Shown here: in pieces, positions 34,101 to 43,137 of the stretch
Position numbering within the stretch: position 1 is the first letter of the stretch
Layout: the number at the start of each line of letters is the position of its first letter
NCBI RefSeq assembly: GCF_965638725.1
Contig: NC_134958.1
Span: 22,103,964 to 22,167,963, forward strand
Direction: 5' to 3'
Length of the DNA stretch: 64,000 nucleotides
From: Aptenodytes patagonicus
Lineage: Eukaryota > Chordata > Aves > Sphenisciformes > Spheniscidae
Made by a program: the position numbers and the translations under genes
Notes under the pieces: generated by a model
Database searches by the model: none
What the model was told of the DNA's origin: nothing
Seen by the model: the letters and a program-made list of their open reading frames with translations, nothing else

Positions 34101-36145
34101 CTGTCCTGGCCATGGGGCTCCGGAGGGCTCATGCGGTGCCTGCTTTTCTCTTCCCAGCTGACCGACTACATCAACGCGAGCTTCATGGATGGCTACAAGC
34201 AGAGGAACGCTTACATCGGGACTCAGGGTACGGCCCTGAGCTGCCAAGGGGTTATTTTGCTCTTGATGCACACGTGGGCTTCACCTCCCTGCCCAGCATC
34301 AGCCACTGGCTGCTGGGGGGGGATGACCCGGGAGGAGGGCACTGCCTGGCAAGTCCCCCTCCCCGCTGGGTGTATTTACGCCCCTCTGGGTGCATTTACT
34401 CCCCTCCCAGTCCCCAGCTGGGAGAGAGCAGAGTTTCTCCTTCAGCCGCCTCCCACAGGTCGGGTCCTGGGCTGAGCAGACCCCTGCTAGCAGCGGTGAT
34501 GGCAGCCCCCTTCTCCTGCCCCTAAACCCAGCCCCACAAGCTGGCTTTGCCCCACAAGCATCTGCCCGGGGATGAAGCAGCACAGAGCAGAGAGGGGGGA
34601 TCGGTGCTGAACCGTAGGGATTCGGTGCTGGGGGGGCCAAACCGGTGGCAGCTCCAGGCAGGGCTGGTGGATGTGCACCGAGGTCGGTCTCCCCGGGAGG
34701 GGGCTGCGGTCCCCTGGGGTGGGGAGGGTGAGGGGGGCTGGCGGAGGCTGCTGGGCAAAGGGGCTTGCCCAAACCCATCAGGTTTTGGGCTGATGTGCGG
34801 ACTGTCCCCCCAGGGCCTCTGGAAAACACCTACGGTGACTTCTGGCGCATGGTGTGGGAGCAAAATGTCCTGGTGATCGTGATGACGACCCGGTGAGTGC
34901 CCCGGGCAGAGCACGGCCCTGGTTTTCTTTGCAAAATGTTGGATGAGCAGCGCTGCGCTCTCTGCAGTGACCCTGCAGCCGTGGCGCCAGCCAGAGCCCC
35001 GCAGGGTGGGGACACCGCATCAGGGATGGACTGCTAGGTCCCTGTGCGATCCCCAAGGGGATGAGGCCGGGGGGCACGGGGCATGTCCCTGGTGGGGCGA
35101 GGAGGACATCGCCAGCTTGTCCTTCTGCTCCCAGGCTGGAGGAGGGAGGCAGGAGAAAGTGCGGCCAGTACTGGCCCCTGGAGAAGGATTTCCAGGTGTG
35201 CTTCGGGGCCCTGACCATCACCAACCTGGGCGTGGAGAACCTCAACCATTACAAGAAAACCATCCTGGAGATCCACAGCTCAGAGGTGTGTGGCCGCAGC
35301 TGCCTGGTGGGGGATGGCACGGGGGCACCAGGAGTCCTCCGTGGCCAGGGTCAGAGGAGGGGGAGAGGGTCTAACCCCCCTGCTTTCCCCCAGACCAGGG
35401 AGCGGCGGCTGGTGTCCCACTTCCAGTACCTGAGCTGGCCGGATTACGGCGTCCCCTCCTCCGCGGCCACTCTCATCGACTTTTTGGGGGCCGTGAAGCA
35501 GCAGCAGAGGGTGGCGGTCAGCGCCCTGGGACCTCGCTTCAAGGGTCACCCCGGGGGCCCCCCGGTCGTGGTGCACTGCAGCGCCGGCATCGGCAGGACA
35601 GGTAACGGGGTAACCCCGCTGCTGGGGCGGAGGTCTTGGTCGGGGGGGGGGGGAGGGTGTCAAGTCCAGCCTTCCCCGGGGGCATTTCCATCCCCCGGAC
35701 CGGTGGTGCGTTTGCAAGCCGGTTGACCAGGGATGCGTGTCCCCAGGACTTTCTGCAGCCATCGGACCTGGGAGAAGTCTGCCCCACTTCTCCCGATGCC
35801 CGTGGTCTCGTGCGGGAGGTTGGTGGGGGGCCGAGGACCACCACTGTCCCGCTCTGGTTCTCGCAAGGGGCAGTGACGGCTCTTTGGTGGCCAACGCCGT
35901 CCCCATCGTTGTCCCCAGGTACCTTCTGCGCGCTGGACATCTGCCTGTCCCAGCTGCAGGACGTGGGCACGCTGAACATCTACCAGACGGTGCTGCGCAT
36001 GCGGACCCAGCGCGCCTTCAGCATCCAGACCCCCGAGCAGTATTATTTCTGCTACACCGCCATCCTCGAGCACGCCCAGCGCGAGGGCCTGCTGCTCGCC
36101 AACCACAGCCGGGCCGGCCAGGAGAAGAGCTCGCCGGGACACTGA
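25103..36145 (+). CDS. PTPN9: PTPN9 (PTP-MEG2), tyrosine phosphatase with Sec14/CRAL-TRIO domain, 13 coding exons
   Basis: A cytosolic, vesicle-associated protein tyrosine phosphatase. Its Sec14-like domain binds phosphoinositides and phosphatidylserine, and it controls secretory-vesicle fusion by dephosphorylating NSF. Coding exons are 25103-25135, 29867-30010, 30508-30597, 30708-30832, 31607-31712, 32381-32491, 33223-33551, 33957-34050, 34158-34227, 34814-34892, 35135-35285, 35394-35601 and 35919-36145. They sum to 588 residues (human 593). Visible parts: CRAL-TRIO N-terminal helices at 12-75, the lipid-binding domain at about 84-243, and the PTP domain from about 295 to 570. The WPD loop has Asp461 and the signature [11 protein letters not shown] has Cys506 and Arg512, matching human Asp470 and Cys515. 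The catalytic machinery is intact. The start [11 protein letters not shown] replaces the longer human N-terminus; the frame is open upstream but has no nearby ATG. Confidence 0.97.
25136..29866 (+). other. PTPN9: PTPN9 intron 1
   Basis: 4.7 kb of GC-rich DNA, the longest intron of the gene. It contains a C run near 25321-25340 and a CRE-like TGACGTC at about 25638-25644. No additional exon is recognised. Confidence 0.8.
29867..30010 (+). CDS. PTPN9: PTPN9 coding exon 2 (CRAL-TRIO N-terminal helices)
   Basis: 48 codons from [12 protein letters not shown] through [20 protein letters not shown] to LFHSYR. Almost identical to human. Acceptor CTCCCGCAG, donor CGG followed by GTAAGC, phase 0. Confidence 0.97.
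30508..30597 (+). CDS. PTPN9: PTPN9 coding exon 3
   Basis: 30 codons, [20 protein letters not shown] then [10 protein letters not shown]. Acceptor CTGCCCGCAG, donor GTAGGT, phase 0 at both ends. Confidence 0.97.
30708..30832 (+). CDS. PTPN9: PTPN9 coding exon 4 (Sec14 domain)
   Basis: Encodes [20 protein letters not shown], then [21 protein letters not shown], ending in phase 2. Acceptor TTCGCCAG, donor GTGAGC. Confidence 0.97.
31607..31712 (+). CDS. PTPN9: PTPN9 coding exon 5 (Sec14 domain)
   Basis: Encodes [20 protein letters not shown], then [15 protein letters not shown], closing the split Ser codon from exon 4. Acceptor CCTCTCAG, donor GTAACG. Confidence 0.97.
32381..32491 (+). CDS. 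PTPN9: PTPN9 coding exon 6 (Sec14 domain)
   Basis: 37 codons, [20 protein letters not shown] then [17 protein letters not shown]. Acceptor CTGCCCGCAG, donor GTGAGC. Highly conserved lipid-pocket region. Confidence 0.97.
33223..33551 (+). CDS. PTPN9: PTPN9 coding exon 7 (end of Sec14, linker, start of PTP)
   Basis: Encodes the [13 protein letters not shown] end of the lipid domain, a variable linker around [20 protein letters not shown], and [11 protein letters not shown] at the start of the PTP domain. It ends in phase 2 before GTGAGT. Most differences from human fall in this linker. Confidence 0.96.
33957..34050 (+). CDS. PTPN9: PTPN9 coding exon 8 (phosphotyrosine-recognition region)
   Basis: Encodes [20 protein letters not shown] and [11 protein letters not shown]. 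The KNRYGDVP segment is the pTyr-loop motif. Acceptor CCTCCCAG, donor GTGAGC. Confidence 0.96.
34158..34227 (+). CDS. PTPN9: PTPN9 coding exon 9
   Basis: Encodes [20 protein letters not shown] and GTQ, the DYINASF core motif of classical PTPs. Acceptor CTTCCCAG, donor GTACGG, phase 1. Confidence 0.97.
34814..34892 (+). CDS. PTPN9: PTPN9 coding exon 10
   Basis: Encodes [20 protein letters not shown] then IVMTT, the FWRMVWEQ motif of classical PTPs. Acceptor CCCCCCAG, donor GTGAGT, phase 2. Confidence 0.97.
35135..35285 (+). CDS. PTPN9: PTPN9 coding exon 11
   Basis: Encodes [40 protein letters not shown] and [10 protein letters not shown], including the KCGQYWP motif. Acceptor CTGCTCCCAG, donor GAG followed by GTGTGT. 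Confidence 0.96.
35394..35601 (+). CDS. PTPN9: PTPN9 coding exon 12 (WPD loop and catalytic Cys)
   Basis: Starts [20 protein letters not shown]. It holds the WPD general acid Asp461 and, at its end, [11 protein letters not shown] with Cys506 and Arg512. Acceptor TTCCCCCAG, donor ACAG followed by GTAACG, phase 1. Confidence 0.97.
35919..36145 (+). CDS. PTPN9: PTPN9 coding exon 13 (terminal)
   Basis: Encodes [20 protein letters not shown], then [20 protein letters not shown] with the Q-loop, and [14 protein letters not shown] divergent tail ends SSPGH and TGA. Acceptor GTCCCCAG. Confidence 0.97.
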
Positions 36146-37635
36146 GACCCGCCACCTCCCCGCAGACCCCCGCTTCCCATCCTCCCGGGGCTGCCAGAGC
36201 CGCCTCCGCGCCCGCCAGGACTCGGCAGAGCCGTCGGGACGGCGGTGCCGGGGCGCGGAGGCGGCTGCCCGTCCTCGACTCTTAGCACTGCTATCGAACT
36301 GTGCCTTATTCAAACCAAACGGTGGCTGCCGCTCGCCGGGGAGGGGGGAGGACGGCGCGGGAAGAGGCGCTCGCTCCTCTCCGCCGTATTTCCGTTGGGG
36401 GGTTTGGTTGTTTGGGGAGGTGGTTTTTCTTCTCTTCGAGTTGTTTGGTTGGTTTTTTTTTGTTGTTGTTTTTTTTTGTCGGGACCACCTAAAATGTATC
36501 TAGAGAAGGGGCTTTGCAAAGCCCTAGGAAATGTATTTCCAGTCCTGCCCTGGCCTGGGGCTTAGGAAGAGGCACGTACTTCAGTCTTACCTGCCACTAC
36601 GTCTGTGTGTCTGTATGTATGTGTGTATATAATATACCCTCGCTGTGCCCAACCCCGGCTATTATATAGATACATATATACAAGCACCCGTTTTAGCAGC
36701 TCCTGTGGGTCCCCGCTGTCCTGCCGTCTCACCGCTGTGATCTCTGGAGCGGTGAATTTGGTCCTGGCTCTGTCTTGTCTTCCCCCCGCCTCTTTTTTCC
36801 CCCCTTTCCTGTCCCCCCTGCTCCTCGTGGGCAGCGCTGGGACCCGGTACCCGCTCCTGTGCCCATCCCGCGGGAGGCACGGGGATGCGCGGCGGTATCC
36901 CCCCCCCCCTTTCCTTGTCTCATCTTCCTCATCCTCGTCTCCTGCTGGGAGAGGGCAGCTCTGCTCCCGGGAGGAGGATCTGGAGGATTTTGGCCGCGGC
37001 AGGCGGGTTGGCCGAGGGGCTGAGGAGCTGCCCCTGCCCCTCGGGGCGCAGCCACGTGAGTCACTAGGTACGAGGTGATGGGGACGGATGGGGATCGACC
37101 GGCTCTCCGGGTTGCTCGGCTTTCCCAAGCCGGCAGTGGGAACCCGCCGGCCCAGCCCTTCCGTGAGTCACGGGTTGGAAAAGCGTTGAGCAAAAAAAAG
37201 AAAAAAAAAAAAAAAAAAAAAAAAAGCTAAAACCCTCGGGAGGCGGCGAGCTGCCCTCTGGGGCAGCAGCACCCACCGGGGACGGCTGCCCCAGCCCCTG
37301 CCACCACCCTGGCCACCCGCCCCTCCGCGCTGCCCGGCAGCAGCCGGGCCTCAGTAACTTTATACTGTAATAAGCTCTTTGAATGTGTATATTCTTATTT
37401 TTTTATAATCTGGGGGTGGGGGGTGGGGGTTGGTTTTTTGTTTTGGTTTTTGTTTGTGGTTTTTTTTTTTTTTTGTATTTAACATTAACTTGATCCAAGC
37501 CAGAGCCAGAAGTATTTGTAAATGTTCCTATTTTGCTCTCGTTCAGAGAAACATTTTTGTTGTTGTTACTTTTTGGGTTTGGTTTTGTTTTGATTTGTAT
37601 CGACATATAAATATACTACCAGTGAGCAGTCAGTC
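36146..37635 (+). other. PTPN9: Probable PTPN9 3'UTR
   Basis: T-rich and repeat-bearing DNA after the stop, with an A run at about 37193-37225 and a T run at about 37461-37474. No canonical AATAAA lies in the first 2 kb. The variant AATATA at 37611-37616, followed by T/G-rich sequence, is the best candidate signal. The true 3' end is uncertain. Confidence 0.45.
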
Positions 37636-40600
37636 CTCTTAGCTCTCGTGGTGGAGTTGGTCAGGGGCAGGAGAGAAGGGGGGGAGTTTAGGGCTTTGCA
37701 CACCCCGCGGTCCCCAAAGGCAAGCTGGCCCCATCCCTGGGGACACACTGACCTGCCGCAGCCCCCCAAGCGCTTTGGGGGCGGAGGGCTGCGTTCAGGA
37801 CTGTGCCGGGGGGCACGGGGTAGGAGTTGCACGGGGCTGAGGGCAGCAGCCCTAAGAGCCGGCCAGCCCGCTCCTGGGTGAGGCCCTGCGAGAGATAACC
37901 AGGCTGCAGGCAGCTTTCCTGGGCGGGCAGGATAATGGCAGGAGGGAAGGCAGCAAGAGGGGCCGTGCCGTACGCAGCCCCGTTAGCTGCGGGGGGGACA
38001 AGCCACCCCCCTCCGAGCTCCTGCCTCTTTTCCCAGGGCCTCGCTGAGCCCCAAAGCATCAATCTCCTGTCCCGCTCCGAGCAGCGGGTTCTTCAGAGCC
38101 TCTTCTTCTTTGCATAGTCCCTTTCTCCATCCGTCACCTTCCTCCTATCTATTTTTGTTAATAATTATTTAGAAAGCGCCCAGGGTGCGTTGACCACCCT
38201 GATGACCAGGCCGGGAAACCAAACCTCTGCCTGCAAGGAGCCTCTGGGTCCCGGCTGGAGAGGCAGCGCCGTGCCCTGGATGGGGAGGCCGAGCAAGCGG
38301 GGCTGGCCGTGGGATCTGCCTGCTGCCACCCGCACCTCAGGAGGCACGGTGATTTCGGGGCGGCTGGGAGGGTTTGCCTCTAATGCAATGCTGTCAACAG
38401 CAAAAGGATGGGCGGCTGCTAATTTGAACAAGACACACTTGATCCCATTGCTGCTACATGTAACGCTCAAGGGATGGAAGCGGAGATTAAAGGAATGGAG
38501 TTGTTGGGCACTTCTGGTGTTATTTCCCTGGCAGGTACAGCCGTGGTTTGGGGAGCGTCCGCTGTCTTCCCGTGTTTGGGAGCTTTCTGCAAAACTGCCC
38601 CTGTGAAACGATGGCAGCGTTGGGGAAAGGCATCTGGGGGTGAGGGCATCGCTTCTGTGCTGCCGGACCTGCTCTGAGCAGGCGTGTAGGGCACAAAAAC
38701 ACACAGGCACGGCTGGGGGGAGCATGGCTGAGCTGCTCCTGGGCTGACAGCCAGCCCCAGCGCCTTCGGGTGCAAGCGATGCCAGTCCCAGAGCGGCAGC
38801 TGCAGCCTGAGGCTTCTGGGCGAGGGAAGAAGAGAGGTGGCTGGTGCAAATCAAGCCCTAGAGCCAGCGGGAAAGCACGTGCCCTAGAGCAGAGCAGCCG
38901 TCCCCAGCGAGGCTCCCGGGTGAGAGGAAGCGTCGGCGGGTGGGAAGAGCAGCACCTGTGTTTGCTCAGCTGGAGTCTGAAAAAGCCAAGGAGGCCAGCG
39001 CCTTTCTGGGACTGGCAGAGGGGGGAAGCTTTCCCCTGCGCTCGAGGCGTGGACAGGCTTGGCCATGCCGAACCGAGGCCAAACGCGTGGGCTGGATGGC
39101 TGGAAAAGAACCGGAGGCAGCGGGGCATCCGTCTTTAGGGGATGCATGCCCCAGCGCCTGTGGCTGTGTGAGAGGTGGGCGTTTTGAGTATACCTGGAGC
39201 CGTGCGCGTCCTGCCTGTGGAGTGGTTTTGTTTCAGCTGGAGCGTCCCGTTCTTCTAGGTACCATCTTCTGCCCCGCTGTGCTCCTCGAGCAGCGTCAGC
39301 CCACGCAGTCTGACCTGCAGAGCGGCTCCTCCGGCTCAGGCTGGCCTCGAGTTTCCCTCCCAGCACCCGCTGCAGGGTGGCTCCAGCATCCGAGGGATCC
39401 CCTTGTCCTCGGGAGGAAGGATCCTGGGGCCCTCCCTCCCTCCTCGCTGCCAAACTCGTTCTTCACCCCAGCTGGCCTTTCTTGTTGGCACACGTGCAGA
39501 AAAGGGGGTGTTTGCAGCTTGTTTTCAAGCCTGTGCTGTCAGCAGTGGCCCTCCCTGGCCCAGCGGGGCTTTCAGCAAGGTGTCGGGTCCGGACCCGAAA
39601 GCTGCAGGTGGTGCCAAGTGTCCCGCGTGGCCCCACGGGTGTGCCGGGCCCCTGTCTCCCTTCCGCAGGCTGCGAAATCCCAACCAAGCCCGTACTGTGG
39701 GCGTGGGTAAAGGCGGCTGCACCTTTTAGCTTAATTCCATACGATGTGGGCACAGAGAACCGAAACATTTCCGAGGAGACCCACGTCCTGGGTGTCTGTC
39801 AGCGTCAGGGCAGGAGTACCAGGCAGCGTGGTTCTGGAGGGTGTTTAATCAAAAGGCACTTCAGGTTCACATTGAATATGTGTATTTTTTTTAAGCTTAA
39901 TTTTTCTTTTTTGACTTTTAAAATGTTTCCCTTTCCAACTCTTCTTGTGATAAGATCAGCGGTCAGTGGTTTTGGACTTTAAACTTGAGGATTAGGGATT
40001 TTTAACCAGTTTGGTGGCCTTCGACAGACAAATGACAGCAGAAGTTGGGGCAGAGGATTCCTTCGGCTGCCTCCACCCATCGGGCTCACCCCAGGGGGGG
40101 GAAGCACAGGGGGAGGATTAACCTGGAGGAAACTGTGCTCAGGTGAAGATGAGAGGGAGGGAGATCACCGACACCGGCTCTGAATGGGAACTGCTCGGAT
40201 ACGCCGCTGCCGTAGACCTCGGCAGCTGCCTTCGAGGAGGGATGAAGATTCCCATCTGCGCCGGTGGCGGAGGAAAGAGTTGTAAGCATTTTCCATGGGG
40301 AAAAAAAAAAACCCCAACCGCTCACCCCCCACGACTATTTCCAGGGCTGCGCTTCTTGTCAAAGCCAGCATTTTCAGTCCTCTTGCACAACGCAAGGTTT
40401 TGATCCATCCATTCCTCCTCCCCATGCCAGCAGGTCCCGCTCGGCAGCAGAAATACGGATTTCTGTGGAAATGTCCGCTTCACACGGAGAGCCAAGTGTT
40501 ACTGGAAAGTAAAACTTTGCGTTGTTTGGAGAGCGGTGGGAGAAACGGGCCGCTGAGAACCGGCAGCAGGTTTGCCTTGCCCTGCCTGCAGCATCTCCCC

Positions 40601-41500
40601 TTCCCCGGAGTGCCCCAGGGCAGGGGAAGGGCTTGGAGGGATGGGTGTCAATCACCACGAGCAAAATTCACAGCAGGGCCATCCTAAAAGGAAACAAGCC
40701 CACAGACGAAATCCAAAGCGCTGGTCGAGGCTGGAAACAGGATTTAAAGCCGTTGCAGGGAAACCCCAAAGTGGCGATGCCATCCCTGTGCCCACCTGTC
40801 TCATTTGGCTTTCTGGGTTTCTTGGCTGCATGCACGCCGCCTTGCTAATTACGATGACTTTAGTGCTTGTAATTTGCCCAGTGCGTGTTGAGCCCTGGGA
40901 ATTTGGAAACAGCCTGGCTCCGGAGCACTTCATTTCTCAGCCCGCCTGCTTCCTTGCCACCAGCTTCCTAGACTCGGTCTCGATCCCCAGCAGCACAGCA
41001 GCCCGTGCAGGTTCAAACACCCCTGGCCAGAGACCTTTCAGCAGCTAAACCGAGCTGCAGCTCCAAGCTGAAGAGGCGAGAGAGATCCTCCTCTGCTGTG
41101 TCTTGCATGTGCTGGCCTCATGGCAGTGCCCGGGGGCCGCCTGCTCCCTGCCCTGGCTGGGGGTTAGAGCTGAGAAAGGGAAAAAGCAGCTGGAAAGAAA
41201 AAAAAACCACAAGAGGTTTAGACCTTGTTTGAGCGAAGATGCGCGAAATACGTATTTTAATATTCGTTTAGAGCGGGTGCGTTTTTATTTTTCCCCCTCC
41301 TGAGCGTGCTCTGGGTGACCAGGCGAGCAGCAGGCCTGGCGTCAGCTAATCCGAGGCCAGGCCTGGCTCCTCCAGCCTTGATCTCGGGCAGGCAGGGGGC
41401 CGGTGCCTGCAGCGGAGGGGAAGCCAGCAACTCCCTCCACAACTTTGTAAACCCCGGGAGAAGGGGGGGGGGGGGGATAAAAATCAAAGAAAATCAAAAC
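37636..41500. other. PTPN9-SIN3A intergenic region
   Basis: No gene, RNA or repeat family recognised. Open frames are short and unlike known proteins. The sequence becomes GC-rich toward the SIN3A island on the right. Confidence 0.55.
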
Positions 41501-42209
41501 CCGCAGCCGCTGCCCCGTCTGCAGCTCGTGTTTTATCGGCGGGGAGCGGGGAGGGCTCGCCCGCCCCCGCGGGGGCAGGGTTTGCCGCAGGGCCGGGGGG
41601 TCAGTCTCCCTCCCGCCCTCCACGCTGAGGCCTCTCCCTCAGCCCCCCGCTCCCCCTCCCTCCCCCCGCCGGTGGGCGGTCCGGCCGTGACGATCGGCGT
41701 CGCGGGGCCAATCCGCCCCGGGGGGAGTTCCCCTCCATTCAGGGCTCCTCGCCTGCGCGTTGAGGGTATGTAACAGCTGCTTTCCACCCCCCCTCCCCGC
41801 GCCACCACCACCGCCCCCCCCCCCCGCCCCCCGCCTCACGACAGACCGGGATTTGCTTCCCCGGGGGCGGGAGGAGGCCCGGCGCCGTCGCCGCCGTCGG
41901 GCTGAGGGAAGGAGCGACCCGCGCGCTCCAACGGCCGCCGGCGGGAAGCGCGCGGCGGGAAGCGCGCGACGCCGGGGGGGGGGGGGGGGAGTGGGGGGGG
42001 GGGGGGGGAGTGAGTGAGTGAGTGTGTGTGAGGAGGCGGGGGGGGGGGGGGAGCGGCCGCCGCGCCGGCCCCGCCCCCCGCCCCCATTGGCCGCGGGGCG
42101 GCGGGCACGCCCCCGCGGCGCGCGGGCCTCTCCCCCCCCCCCCCTCCCCGCTCAGTGCGTGCGTGCGTGTGTGTGAGTGTGTCTCCCCCCGCCCCCCCCC
42201 CCCCCCCCC

Positions 42210-42410
42210 CACGTGTAACCGACCCGCCCCACGTGGGGTGCTGCCATCCCGGAAGTGAAGGGGTCGGGGACAAAAGGCAGCGCCGCGCCCCCCGTCCGCC
42301 CCCCTCCGGGCCCCGCCGCCAACACCCCCCCCCCGCCGCCAACCGGCGGCGGGGGGGGGGTGTTGGCGGCGGGGCCCGGAGGGGGGCGGACGGGGGGCGG
42401 TGAGCACGTG
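42210..42410. promoter_or_regulatory. SIN3A: Three CACGTG E-boxes flanking the palindrome
   Basis: CACGTG occurs at 42210-42215, 42230-42235 (inside the 12-base palindrome CCCCACGTGGGG, 42227-42238) and 42405-42410. These are canonical MYC/MAX/MXD/USF sites. SIN3A is the corepressor recruited by MXD-MAX, so self-regulation is conceivable; this is inference. Confidence 0.6.
42286..42399. repeat. Perfect inverted repeat, 55-base arms, 4-base loop
   Basis: Left arm 42286-42340 and right arm 42345-42399 are exact reverse complements, separated by AACC. The arms contain a ten-base C run and its matching G run, GCCGCC blocks and CCCGGAGGGG-type sequence. No mismatch was found when the arms were compared base by base. 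It could form a cruciform or hairpin, or be an assembly fold-back artefact. Confidence 0.93.
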
Positions 42411-42889
42411 CGCGCGCGCGCCGTGAGGGGGAGGGGGCCGCGCGCGCGCGGGCCGCGGCCGATGTAAACATTCCACAAAAGGGCTCCCCAGAGAGGGGGC
42501 GGGGCCTCGCCGGTCGGAGGCGGGGCCAGTGCCGCCGCGTGGGCGGGGTCCCCGCCGTGACGGTCGCGCTGCCCGCTCGCCGGTTGGCTGGTGCTTTTCG
42601 TTCGCCGCCAATGGGGCGGCGGAGGAGGCGGGACGGGGGCGGGGCGCGCTGCTTATACGGACATTTTTCTTCGGCGGTCGCTCCCCCCCTCCCCTCTTCC
42701 CTCCCTTCCTCTCCACATCCCCTTCCTGGGGGTCGCGGCCAATAGGGGCGGGCGAGGTGGGCGGGACCAGGGCGGCGATTGGGCGCGAGGCTGACGGGCG
42801 TGCGGCGTACGCAATGGGCGTTCGGGGCTCCCCCCCTGCGCGGGGAGGGGCGGGATTTCCCGGGGAACAGAGAAGCGGGCAGCGCTCCG

Positions 42890-43137
42890 CCGCGGCGGCC
42901 GAGAGACGGTTACTCCATCTTACCCCCCCGCCCGCCGAGCCCCCCCCCCCCTCCCGCCCGGGACCCCGGCGCCGCCCCCGCCCGCCCCCCCCCTCCGGGA
43001 GGAGGGGCGCGGGGACCCCCCCACCTCGCCGCACCGGGGACAGCCCGCCCCCGCCGCCCGCCCGGGAGGGGCCCGCAGCGGCCCCGCCGCCCCCTGACCC
43101 TGAGGGAGACTCGGCCGCTGCCAGGGCCCGCTTCGAG
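42890..43137 (+). other. SIN3A: Probable SIN3A non-coding exon 1
   Basis: The end is defined by a strong donor, GAG followed by GTAAGGGG, at 43138. The 5' end is a guess from the CCAAT cluster and the CCATCTT (YY1-like, inverted) at about 42915. Splicing to the acceptor at 51181-51182 would give a leader joined 32 bases before the SIN3A ATG. Confidence 0.5.
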
